This document shows positions 26,500 to 34,049 of a DNA stretch of 43,608 nucleotides, piece by piece; within the stretch, counting starts at the first letter, position 1; each line of letters opens with the position of its first letter. The DNA comes from Candidatus Kaiserbacteria bacterium (GTDB taxonomy: Bacteria; Patescibacteriota; Minisyncoccia; Phycocordibacterales; Phycocordibacteraceae). The notes under the pieces were generated by a model, which was not told the origin of the DNA, made no database searches, and saw nothing but the letters and a program-made list of their open reading frames with translations. The position numbers were made by a program, and so were the translations under genes. The DNA lies in assembly GCA_023269035.1 (NCBI GenBank), contig JAHFMJ010000001.1:34142-77749 (forward strand), in the 5' to 3' direction.

Positions 26500-27162
26500 T
26501 TAGGATTTTTTTCCCGCCGCCTCACTCCCCTTTTCCCTGAGTAAACGGATGGCAACGTATGAGAGCGGCGTGTAGAGGAATCCCATCGCTACCTTATAGA
26601 GCCACCAGGTGAAGATAATACTCACAAGGGTTGGTGTCGGGTAAACACCTGCGAATGCGATGACCATGAAGAGCGCCGAATCGAGAAACTGAGACCAGAG
26701 GTTAGAGAGGTTAGAACGGAGCCAGAAACCGGACCCTTTGAAGAGGTTCTTGAAGAAGAAGAACGAGAGCACGTCCTGGTACTCGGCAACGATGAAGGCA
26801 ACGAGCGAAGCGACGGCGATGCGCACCGAGATGCCGAAGATCTGATTGTAGCCATCCTTTGCCCAGAGCCCCGCGTCTGACCACGGCATGGCGAGCGAGA
26901 GGAACGAGTAGCCAATGAAGAGTGCGGTCGCGATGAAGCCGGCAAGGACGAAGAACTTGGCGATGCGCTTTCCGTACACCTCCCCTATCACGTCGGTCAT
27001 AAGAAACACGACCGGGAAGGAGAAGACCGCAACGGAGAGGTGCGTGCCGAGGATGAATGGCATTATCTTTAGGCCCAATGTGTTAGCGGCGAAGAGCGAC
27101 GCCAGGTAGACCGCGAGGGCAATAACTAACTTTCTGAACGAGGATTCGGTGAGTTGGAGCAT
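26500..27162 (-). CDS. Queuosine precursor transporter-like (YhhQ/VUT family)
   Basis: Multi-TM; LFAANTLGLKIMPFILG, FLMTDVIGEVYGKRIAKFFV, EYQDVLSFFFFKNLF, LRSNLSNLWSQFLDSALFMVIAF. Confidence 0.9.
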   Translation of the reverse strand: MLQLTESSFRKLVIALAVYLASLFAANTLGLKIMPFILGTHLSVAVFSFPVVFLMTDVIGEVYGKRIAKFFVLAGFIATALFIGYSFLSLAMPWSDAGLWAKDGYNQIFGISVRIAVASLVAFIVAEYQDVLSFFFFKNLFKGSGFWLRSNLSNLWSQFLDSALFMVIAFAGVYPTPTLVSIIFTWWLYKVAMGFLYTPLSYVAIRLLREKGSEAAGKKS

Positions 27163-27174
27163 GATGTGTTGTGA

Positions 27175-27206
27175 AAAATTAAAAAGAAGGCGGGCAGGAG
27201 CCCGCC
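27175..27206 (-). terminator. Rho-independent terminator in the leader of the YhhQ-like gene
   Basis: GGCGGGC-TCCT-GCCCGCC then TTCTTTTTAATTTTT on the minus strand, ending just upstream of the ATG at 27162. Confidence 0.8.
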
Positions 27207-27324
27207 GAAGCGGAAGGATTTATCGAGCGAAACCCGACCACGTACGCCTGGTAGCAGAATGAAGCATGGGGGCAGTATACCTCATGTTCTTGAAAATATA
27301 ATGTGTTCAACGTACCATGTCTGG

Positions 27325-27498
27325 ATGGTCATAAAGGCGGAATTCAAAAATGTATTCTTTGGGGGCAACAGAGAAGGGGCTACATGTCCTGAATGTGGGA
27401 AAGGGACCCTTCAGAACCTAGGAAGGGTCGAGGACGGCGGACGTGTTGGCGTCTTTCTTTCCTGTAGCAGTTGCGAGTACAGCACTATAGTTTTCTAG
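27325..27498 (+). CDS. Small zinc-ribbon-like protein, 57 aa
   Basis: ATCPECGKGTL ... FLSCSSCEYSTIVF; start trimmed to MVIKAEF; TATAAT at 27297-27302. Confidence 0.65.
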   Translation: MVIKAEFKNVFFGGNREGATCPECGKGTLQNLGRVEDGGRVGVFLSCSSCEYSTIVF

Positions 27499-27500
27499 AG

Positions 27501-27520
27501 TGTGGACCTACGGGGAGTCG
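27501..27520 (-). repeat. 20-bp exact duplicate of the 3' end of tRNA-Ala(GGC)
   Basis: TGTGGACCTACGGGGAGTCG at 27501-27520 and again at 27682-27701. Confidence 0.9.
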
Positions 27521-27633
27521 TCCCGCTTTTTCTAATTCGCTACACTCATAAGAACGCTGGACGCGGCTCGGCGACAAGCACTCGCTCTGTTCGTCTTGTA
27601 TACCGCCTCCGCCGTTCGACTCCCCGCATGCCC

Positions 27634-27671
27634 AAAAAAAAATATAATCGCCGGACGCTCACGCATCCGGC
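27634..27671 (-). terminator. Rho-independent terminator downstream of tRNA-Ala(GGC)
   Basis: GCCGGA/TCCGGC hairpin followed on the minus strand by an uninterrupted run of T. Confidence 0.75.
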
Positions 27672-27683
27672 TCGTTATTTTTG

Positions 27684-27754
27684 TGGACCTACGGGGAGTC
27701 GAACCCCGACCTCGTCCATGCCATGGACGCGTTCTACCGCTGAACTATAGGCCC
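27684..27754 (-). tRNA. tRNA-Ala (GGC)
   Basis: Cloverleaf: acceptor GGGCCTA/TAGGTCC, anticodon arm CGTCC-ATGGCAT-GGACG, T-arm GGTTCGACTCCC; no encoded CCA. Confidence 0.93.
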
Positions 27755-27782
27755 GAGTGAGGCCCGTACGATGACGAGGATA

Positions 27783-28364
27783 TCACGAAAGGAACTTCTT
27801 TCGAAGCTCGGCCATCTTGCTTTTGTCTAGTCGCGCCTGGAGTACCATGACGGTTAGTCTTGGATCATAAATCTTATCGTCGCTTGCGAGCGTGAGAAAA
27901 TCTTCAAAAGCGACCGGGCGCAAGAGTATCCTCTCCCCCGGTTCAGGCTTTGCATCACGGGTTTTCTTGCAGTTCTTCGCAATGTAGCCATAGATAGTCC
28001 AATCGAGTTTTATGTGCGGCGTCTCCACGTAGAGGGGGACAAGCTCGGAAAACTCATGTCCTGTTTCCTCCAGTAGTTCGCGGCGAGCGGCTTGCTCCGG
28101 AGTCTCGCCTGTATCCACCTTGCCTGAAGGTCCGCACAAATACGTTGGTTGCGCTGGTTGGCTGTCCTCTATAAGCAGCACATCCCCGTTCTCCAACACC
28201 GGGTACAAGACTACCGTGTCGGGACGGACGACCCTTTCAAAGATCTTTTTTGATCCGTCGAAGAGCTCTTGCTCCCATTGATAGGTATCGAAGATATCTC
28301 CTTCAAAGACGCGTTGAGCGCTGTCAGGAATATTTGGTTTCCGGTACGGCCTATCTGCTTTCAT
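27783..28364 (-). CDS. NUDIX hydrolase
   Basis: Nudix box GKVDTGETPEQAARRELLEETG. Confidence 0.93.
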   Translation of the reverse strand: MKADRPYRKPNIPDSAQRVFEGDIFDTYQWEQELFDGSKKIFERVVRPDTVVLYPVLENGDVLLIEDSQPAQPTYLCGPSGKVDTGETPEQAARRELLEETGHEFSELVPLYVETPHIKLDWTIYGYIAKNCKKTRDAKPEPGERILLRPVAFEDFLTLASDDKIYDPRLTVMVLQARLDKSKMAELRKKFLS

Positions 28365-28404
28365 GGCTCTACTATAGCAAGCATGCGCTGTATCGGTCGA
28401 ATGT

Positions 28405-28478
28405 GTGCCCTTGGCAGGAATCGAACCTGCATCACCTCCTTCGGAGGGAGATATCCTATCCGTTGAACGACAAGGGCA
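28405..28478 (-). tRNA. tRNA-Arg (CCG)
   Basis: Acceptor TGCCCTT/AAGGGCA; anticodon arm TCTCC-CTCCGAA-GGAGG. Confidence 0.92.
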
Positions 28479-28554
28479 TGGTGGGCGGTACAGGATTCGA
28501 ACCTGTGACCTCTCCCGTGTGAAGGGAGCGCTCTACCAACTGAGCTAACCGCCC
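28479..28554 (-). tRNA. tRNA-Val (CAC), with encoded CCA
   Basis: Acceptor GGGCGGT/ACCGCCC, anticodon arm CTCCC-TTCACAC-GGGAG, 3' ACCA. Confidence 0.93.
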
Positions 28555-28581
28555 GAGCCGAGAAAGGGAGAGTGCAGAGTA

Positions 28582-29025
28582 CTATTTCTTCTTCAACTCC
28601 TCAAGGTGGACGACAATCTGCTGGATGTCGCGTGAGAGGGTCTCAAGCGTAACACTCTGATGCTCCTTCCTTTCCTCCCTCTTCTGGTCAAACTCCTGCA
28701 CATCTTCCTGGATGTCTTCGACATCTTCTGAAATCTCCTCGATATCTTCCTGGATGTCTTCGACGTCCTCGGACACTTCTTCAAGTTCTTTTTGGTGCCT
28801 GTTGACTGTCATCTGGATGAAGATTGCCAGGTAGATCGCTTCGATGGAGAGGATGTTGGTCGTAACGGCAAATATGTAGTCTGGAGCCACTGCACCAGAA
28901 AACCCTAAAACAAAAATGCTCGCGAAGAACATGGTATGGATGATGAGTGACGGCACTGAACCCATCCATCTCGTGATGTGTTCAGTGACTGATACCACTC
29001 GTGGTGTTTGATTTTTCTGCTCCAT
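28582..29025 (-). CDS. DUF1003-like membrane protein with acidic coiled-coil tail
   Basis: MEQKNQTPRVVSVTEHITRWMGSVPSLIIHTMFFASIFVLGF; tail SEDVEDIQEDIEEISEDVEDIQEDVQEF; start trimmed from the ORF track, which runs through tRNA genes. Confidence 0.75.
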   Translation of the reverse strand: MEQKNQTPRVVSVTEHITRWMGSVPSLIIHTMFFASIFVLGFSGAVAPDYIFAVTTNILSIEAIYLAIFIQMTVNRHQKELEEVSEDVEDIQEDIEEISEDVEDIQEDVQEFDQKREERKEHQSVTLETLSRDIQQIVVHLEELKKK

Positions 29026-29062
29026 ACTCTGTATTGAGTGAAAGTATACCTCGGAAATCGAG

Positions 29063-29133
29063 TGGACCCAGGGGGAATCGGACCCCCGCCTCGGCAATGC
29101 GAATGCCGCGTAATACCACTTTACTATGGGCCC
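29063..29133 (-). tRNA. tRNA-Ala (CGC)
   Basis: Anticodon arm CGGCA-TTCGCAT-TGCCG; acceptor GGGCCCA/TGGGTCC. Confidence 0.9.
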
Positions 29134-29175
29134 ATTCGTCACGCCGGGAGGGCTACCCGTGATACACGTGACTAG

Positions 29176-29246
29176 TCGGGCTGCCGGGAATCGAACCCGG
29201 TCTACATCCACCCCATGGACGCGTACTACCGGTATACTACAGCCCG
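29176..29246 (-). tRNA. tRNA-Pro (GGG)
   Basis: Acceptor CGGGCTG/CAGCCCG; anticodon loop ATGGGGT. Confidence 0.9.
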
Positions 29247-29293
29247 AATGGAGGGAGAGAATGTGTGCTCGCATACATTCTTCCCGGAGTGAA

Positions 29294-29318
29294 GGGCTGC
29301 AAGGTCTCCTTACAGCCC
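29294..29318. other. Hairpin GGGCTG-c-AAGG-TCT-CCTT-a-CAGCCC between tRNA-Pro genes
   Basis: Direct base-pairing; outer arms resemble the tRNA-Pro(GGG) acceptor stem. Confidence 0.7.
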
Positions 29319-29358
29319 GAAACGAGGAGCGCTGCGAAAGCTTGCTTACAACCCGTTA

Positions 29359-29454
29359 TTCAACCCTCTGTCGGGGCGCCGAGAATCGAACTCGGTCTCT
29401 ACGCACCCGAAGCGTATGTACTACCGGTATACTACGCCCCGACAGAGGGTTGAA
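29359..29454. repeat. 20-bp perfect inverted repeat enclosing tRNA-Pro(CGG)
   Basis: TTCAACCCTCTGTCGGGGCG (29359-29378) and CGCCCCGACAGAGGGTTGAA (29435-29454). Confidence 0.95.
29371..29441 (-). tRNA. tRNA-Pro (CGG)
   Basis: Acceptor CGGGGCG/CGCCCCG; anticodon arm TACGC-TTCGGGT-GCGTA. Confidence 0.92.
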
Positions 29455-29471
29455 CCTGGGAAGTATAAGGC

Positions 29472-31250
29472 CTAAGCACCTTTTTTTGAAGAAGGCTTCC
29501 CCCTTACGAATAACAGCTCATCGGGGAGGCGGAAGAGGCCTTCATCATTCTTCTTCTGCTCGATGAAGTGCGCGATAAAGCCAACCGTACGCGGGATGAC
29601 GAAAAAGGCGTTAAAGAACTCCGCATCGGCCAGTTCTTTCAGTTCCGCTTCCTTGAGGCCTTCGCACTCGGCAAGGGTGTCGAGCAGGAGCGCGGCAAGG
29701 ACGCCGTCGATGTTGAGGATGAGCGAGCCATTCTTCCCCGTCGTCACCGCCTCGACGGCCCGGGCAAAGTCGTAATGCGGATGCTTTTTCATCCGTTTTG
29801 CAAATTTCGCGAGCGACGCGACGCGTGGGTCAGGGAGGCCGACACGGTACTTCTTGTGGCCGATGCCAGGAATAGGCTCGCCTGCTTTGTTCCATTCTGC
29901 AACGAAGGCACTCGCGTCTTTTTTATCAGTAACACCCGAGAGCCACGCGAGCGCTGCTGCATTCACCGCGCCGCCAAAGCGGGGACCGATGGTGAGGAGG
30001 CCTGAGGCGAGCGAAGATACGAGGTCCTTGCCGGCACGTGCGGTGATCATGGTATTTACCGCGCCGGATACGTGCCCGCCGTGGTCTATCAAGAGCGTAA
30101 AAATCTCTTCAGCGAGCTCTTTCGTCACTGGCGATTGTATCTTCCTCCCGAGAAGGGCACCAAGGGCTACAGTCACAAAGGAGTCGGCGCTTCCCTTCTT
30201 ACCTGGCATATCTTCCACGTTGGTTATCTCGCGGGTCGAGAGGATGCTTTTTTGCCTGTTCATAAGTGGTTTGATATCCATTACTGTATCATTGATTGCC
30301 TCGTGAGATAGTTTTTTTAACGCTTCTAAGAACTCAGGAAACGTTTCCGGAGCGGCAACGCCGGCGGCGCGAAGAGCTACTCTCTTGGCACGGGCGCTCT
30401 CATCTTCTTGGCGCACGAGCGCCTTTGCGTGCCCGAACTGCACGTGCTCATCAAACGCCTCATCAATAACCCCGCCAATGTAGGCGACGAGGGGTTTGGT
30501 GAATTTCTCTGCCTTGATGAGCTCTATGATCTCGTACTCATCGGCGCCGCCGAGCTCGCCAAAATAAACGAACGCTTTTGTGGCGGCGTCAGCCTCCGCA
30601 AGCGTAAAGAGCTCAGTGAGCGAGGCGATGGGAAAGCGGTCGCCACCGACCGCTGCAGCAAATGAAACACGCTTACCTGCTGCAACCACAGCACGGATAA
30701 GCTCGTTGGTCATCCCACCCGAAGTGGAGCCGACCGCAACACTACCAGGCGTGGCTAGTGAGGCCGCTTTGACTTGGAAGAGGTCAACGCCACCTATCGC
30801 GCCGAGCTTGAGAGAGCCGGGCACGAGAAGTCCGACACTTGCCGGACCGGCTATGAATTTCCTACTGCCGAAGCGCTGTATCAGTTCGATCGCATGGCGC
30901 TCTGGTACGTTTTCCGCAAAAATGCTACCGCCAAGCGCATCGGGGAACGATTCAAAAAAAGCAATTGACGACTCAAAAGCCCGTCTTCCTGACTGTAAAT
31001 TGAGCATCCAAAAAATTTCTTTCTTAAGGGATACGGGAATGGCATTGATGCTTTTATAGCAGGGTATGAGTATCTCCCCCGTTCCCCAAAAATACTTCTG
31101 GGCTTTCCTATTTCCTCCGACAAGTGCGATTACGGAAGGCGTCTTGCTAGAGAGGAAGTCAAAATCGAGCATGGACTGCACGATGGCTGTATGGCTTCCC
31201 ATAACAAGCACTCCTCTTTTGCCGCTTCGAATGTGATCAAGGATGGTCAT
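29472..31250 (-). CDS. aclA: ATP-citrate lyase large subunit (SucD-like + citrate-synthase-like domains)
   Basis: QSMLDFDF, GSTSGGMTNEL, phospho-His region VQFGHAKALV, citryl-CoA lyase DHGGHVSGAVNTMITARAG, PGIGHKKYRVGLPDPRV, C-terminal GFIAHFIEQKK. Confidence 0.92.
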   Translation of the reverse strand: MTILDHIRSGKRGVLVMGSHTAIVQSMLDFDFLSSKTPSVIALVGGNRKAQKYFWGTGEILIPCYKSINAIPVSLKKEIFWMLNLQSGRRAFESSIAFFESFPDALGGSIFAENVPERHAIELIQRFGSRKFIAGPASVGLLVPGSLKLGAIGGVDLFQVKAASLATPGSVAVGSTSGGMTNELIRAVVAAGKRVSFAAAVGGDRFPIASLTELFTLAEADAATKAFVYFGELGGADEYEIIELIKAEKFTKPLVAYIGGVIDEAFDEHVQFGHAKALVRQEDESARAKRVALRAAGVAAPETFPEFLEALKKLSHEAINDTVMDIKPLMNRQKSILSTREITNVEDMPGKKGSADSFVTVALGALLGRKIQSPVTKELAEEIFTLLIDHGGHVSGAVNTMITARAGKDLVSSLASGLLTIGPRFGGAVNAAALAWLSGVTDKKDASAFVAEWNKAGEPIPGIGHKKYRVGLPDPRVASLAKFAKRMKKHPHYDFARAVEAVTTGKNGSLILNIDGVLAALLLDTLAECEGLKEAELKELADAEFFNAFFVIPRTVGFIAHFIEQKKNDEGLFRLPDELLFVRGKPSSKKGA

Positions 31251-32389
31251 GGTCTTACAAAATTAATCGCTTCGTCAACCGCCATGGTGAGCGGCACGTC
31301 AGAACCGTGAATAGAGCCGAGGAGTCTTGCTCCCTCAAGATACTCCCGCATGTGGGCGAGCCCCGCCGCCTCGTTGGGTCCGCCGCGGCGGACAAACACC
31401 TTGACCCCCGCTGTGCGTAATTTCTCTGCACTCTCTGTAAGTGCGTCAATAATCCCCGCGAATGTGGCTTTGATGTCCGTAAAGTTTGCGACGCCGCCAG
31501 CAATAATCAATGCTTTCCGTTGCGCCTTTGAGGCGAGCACGAGCGAGAGAACTTCACGGGTATAGAGATGCGTTTCCTCACGCGTCGGACCGCCGCTGTA
31601 CTCGCCGTAGTTGCCGATATCCTTTCCCATCCCCTTGAGGGCCGCTTCGTCAGCAATGACGATGGAGCCGCCGCCGCCAGAGAGGAGGAAAAACAGCGAC
31701 CCGTTCGGGTTCATTACCGTGATTTTGAGGGAGGCTGGGGTGGTCTTTTGCAATGCGGCAACGCGCTTTTCCACAGGATGCTTTGCTTGTGTGGTAACCA
31801 CATCTTCCTCGCTCCATGCACCATTTACAAAAAATGCTCCGGCGCTGTCGACGAGTGCGGCCGCATCGAGGAGGTGCACTTCGTTACCGCGCACGACAAG
31901 CGGATTGATCTCAAGAAACGCAAAGAAGTTCTTTTCAAAGACATCGAGGAGGTGCCGAAGGAAATCTGCCGGGATTCCCGGCACGTCCTGCGGGCGTGCC
32001 GGGTCTATAAGATATGATTTGACTTTTTCCGGGTGCGCCTCGATATCGACACCGCCTTCACGCGCATGGAGCACACGAATACCGCTGCGGACGCGTTCGA
32101 GCGATAGGTACTGCTCCTCCGCCGCCTCATGAGGCAGCATCGGCTCTGCGATGAACCCTGTAAATCCGGCCTTCTTCCAGGGTACGGCTACCGTGGCGAT
32201 ATCCTTGGCGGGTACATCAAGCACAACAAGTCCTTGCTTAAAACGTTTCTTTATCCCCTGGTCGACCTTCACGACAAAGCGACCGGTTTTCGGAAGTGCT
32301 GTTTTTCCTTCGGTAAACGAGATACCTTGATAAGCGTCACCAAGGATGAGCTTTTTTGCTCGATACTCTGTTATCTTGATGCGAGACAT
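31247..32389 (-). CDS. aclB: ATP-citrate lyase small subunit (SucC-like ATP-grasp)
   Basis: LEINPLVV, GGGGSIVIADEAALKG, GNYGEYSGGPTREETHLYTREVLSLVL, GGVANFTDIKATFAGIIDAL, FVRRGGPNEAAGL. Confidence 0.92.
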   Translation of the reverse strand: MSRIKITEYRAKKLILGDAYQGISFTEGKTALPKTGRFVVKVDQGIKKRFKQGLVVLDVPAKDIATVAVPWKKAGFTGFIAEPMLPHEAAEEQYLSLERVRSGIRVLHAREGGVDIEAHPEKVKSYLIDPARPQDVPGIPADFLRHLLDVFEKNFFAFLEINPLVVRGNEVHLLDAAALVDSAGAFFVNGAWSEEDVVTTQAKHPVEKRVAALQKTTPASLKITVMNPNGSLFFLLSGGGGSIVIADEAALKGMGKDIGNYGEYSGGPTREETHLYTREVLSLVLASKAQRKALIIAGGVANFTDIKATFAGIIDALTESAEKLRTAGVKVFVRRGGPNEAAGLAHMREYLEGARLLGSIHGSDVPLTMAVDEAINFVRP

Positions 32390-32391
32390 GG

Positions 32392-33015
32392 TTATTTTTT
32401 TATCATGACCAACTTGTTCATGGTGTAGTCAGACGCATCCTCATCGAGTTCATAGCCCAATTTTTCTGCCAGAGCAACGCTTGAAGCATTAGCGCCATCG
32501 ACGATGCCCCACAACTTGGCACCAGGAAAATTCTTTAAATAAATTTCGGTTACGTAAGAAACAAAATCTTTCATAAGACCTTTGCCTCGATACGGCATAT
32601 ATGAGCGATATGAAAGCGTGTGCCAATCTCCTGAATCTAATGAGCGTTCGTCCTGAGCTTGTTCTTCTTTAGTCAGAAAACTCATAGATTTTCTTCCGAG
32701 GGGCTTCGGTCCAAACCATACTACTGCCGCGAGTATTCCTGCCTTGTCTACAAGTGCAAACGGAGTACGGTTCTTTGCGTACCATTTTTCATAAGAACCT
32801 TCGCCAAAACGCTTCCGATCTGAGGTATTTTTTTGTATTTCTTCATCACTTTTATCAAGCGAGTGTTCCTTAAGTTGTGCAATGATTGTTTCGTCAAAAC
32901 CAGCGAATATTGAGAAGGTCATGCTCTCACTTTTTGCCTCCGCAATGGCCACGCTCATATAGAGAGGAAGAGGAAACGAGAGGGATGTATCCTCCCCTAG
33001 GAGCTTAAAATTCAT
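32392..33015 (-). CDS. GNAT-family N-acetyltransferase
   Basis: YRSYMPYRGKGLMKDFVSYVTEIYLKNFPGAKLWGIVDGANASSVALAEKLGYELDE. Confidence 0.78.
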   Translation of the reverse strand: MNFKLLGEDTSLSFPLPLYMSVAIAEAKSESMTFSIFAGFDETIIAQLKEHSLDKSDEEIQKNTSDRKRFGEGSYEKWYAKNRTPFALVDKAGILAAVVWFGPKPLGRKSMSFLTKEEQAQDERSLDSGDWHTLSYRSYMPYRGKGLMKDFVSYVTEIYLKNFPGAKLWGIVDGANASSVALAEKLGYELDEDASDYTMNKLVMIKK

Positions 33016-33091
33016 AGTTTCTTAAAGTATAGCGTATGTGGATATACTCCTCAAAAAGGCCTTCAGTTACTGCTGATATAATTGGATAAGC

Positions 33092-34048
33092 ATGAGCTAT
33101 GGTATTTTCAGCCTTGGAAGCAACGACGCGCTGGCCAATAAGATTTCAGCACATCTCAGGATGCCCCTCGGAAAGATAAAGCTCAAGACATTTTCAGACG
33201 GTGAGCAGTACGTCCAGTTCGAGGAAAATATACGCGGGAAAAGCATCTACCTCATCCAGTCAGCAAACGCGCCGGCGGACAATTGGATGCGTCTCTTCCT
33301 CGCGCTCGACGCCGCTCACGGCGCTTCCGCAAAAGAAATAACCGCGGTCATCCCCTATTACGGTTATGCCCGGCAGGACAGGAAAGCCAAGCCCCGCGAA
33401 CCGATATCCGCTCGGACGCTTGCCATGCTGCTTGAGACCTTGGGAACCAATCGCATTCTCACCATCGACCTCCACTCGGATGTGATCGGCGGATTTTTCC
33501 GCAAGACGAACGTCGATTATCTGTATGCGCGCCCTGTCTTCATCTCGCACCTTAAACCGTTCTTTGCCGATGCTTTGGCCAAAGACGAGTTTGTCGTGGT
33601 ATCCCCAGACGCCGGCGGGGTGGTGCGCGCGCAATCTTATGCAAAGCGCATCATGGAAAACGCGGCGCTCGCCATCATCCATAAGGAGCGCGACATCCCT
33701 AACCAGGTCGCGCGCATGAAGCTCATTGGCGACGTGAAGGGCAAGGTCGCGCTCGTCGTCGACGACATGCTCGACACCTGCGGTACCCTCAACCGTGCAG
33801 CAGGAATACTGCTTGAGAATGGCGCACGGGAGGTGTATGCCGCCGCGACGCACGGTGTCCTCTCAGGAAGCGCGATGAAAACCATCGACGAATCTCCAAT
33901 CAAACGTATCTTCATAACTGACACCATATCAGTCGACCGACCGCTCTCGTCAAAGATCGAGGTCGTATCCGTCGCCAACCTCTTTGGTGACGCGATTAAC
34001 CGCATCGAGAGCGGTGAGTCGCTCAGCGCTCTGTTCGAAGCCGAATAG
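33092..34048 (+). CDS. prs: Ribose-phosphate pyrophosphokinase
   Basis: SDGEQYVQFEENIRGK, YYGYARQDRKAKPREPISA, TIDLHSDVIGGFF, VDDMLDTCGTL. Confidence 0.95.
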   Translation: MSYGIFSLGSNDALANKISAHLRMPLGKIKLKTFSDGEQYVQFEENIRGKSIYLIQSANAPADNWMRLFLALDAAHGASAKEITAVIPYYGYARQDRKAKPREPISARTLAMLLETLGTNRILTIDLHSDVIGGFFRKTNVDYLYARPVFISHLKPFFADALAKDEFVVVSPDAGGVVRAQSYAKRIMENAALAIIHKERDIPNQVARMKLIGDVKGKVALVVDDMLDTCGTLNRAAGILLENGAREVYAAATHGVLSGSAMKTIDESPIKRIFITDTISVDRPLSSKIEVVSVANLFGDAINRIESGESLSALFEAE

Positions 34049-34049
34049 T

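Noticed and set aside
27163-27260. preQ1-I riboswitch in the YhhQ leader
   Set aside because: I could not find the expected short stem, loop and A-rich tail pseudoknot; kept only as an unclassified terminator/antiterminator leader.
27502-27750. 82-aa plus-strand ORF MDLRGVVPLF...
   Set aside because: Runs across the tRNA-Ala gene and its terminator; the GPTGSRTPTSSMPWTRSTAEL tail is translated antisense tRNA, a common misannotation.
28582-29274. Full-length 230-aa reading of the DUF1003-like ORF
   Set aside because: The first part reads through tRNA-Ala and tRNA-Pro genes; the natural start is MEQKNQ at 29025.
29359-29454. Transposon terminal inverted repeats around tRNA-Pro
   Set aside because: Only a 71-nt tRNA lies between the arms and the inner 7 bp are the acceptor stem itself; no transposase or target-site duplication seen.
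29126-29566. 146-aa plus-strand ORF and the nested 29265-29453 ORF
   Set aside because: Translate antisense through two tRNA-Pro genes; the AAGNRTRSTSTPWT and APRIELGLYAPEAYV peptides are tRNA-derived artefacts.
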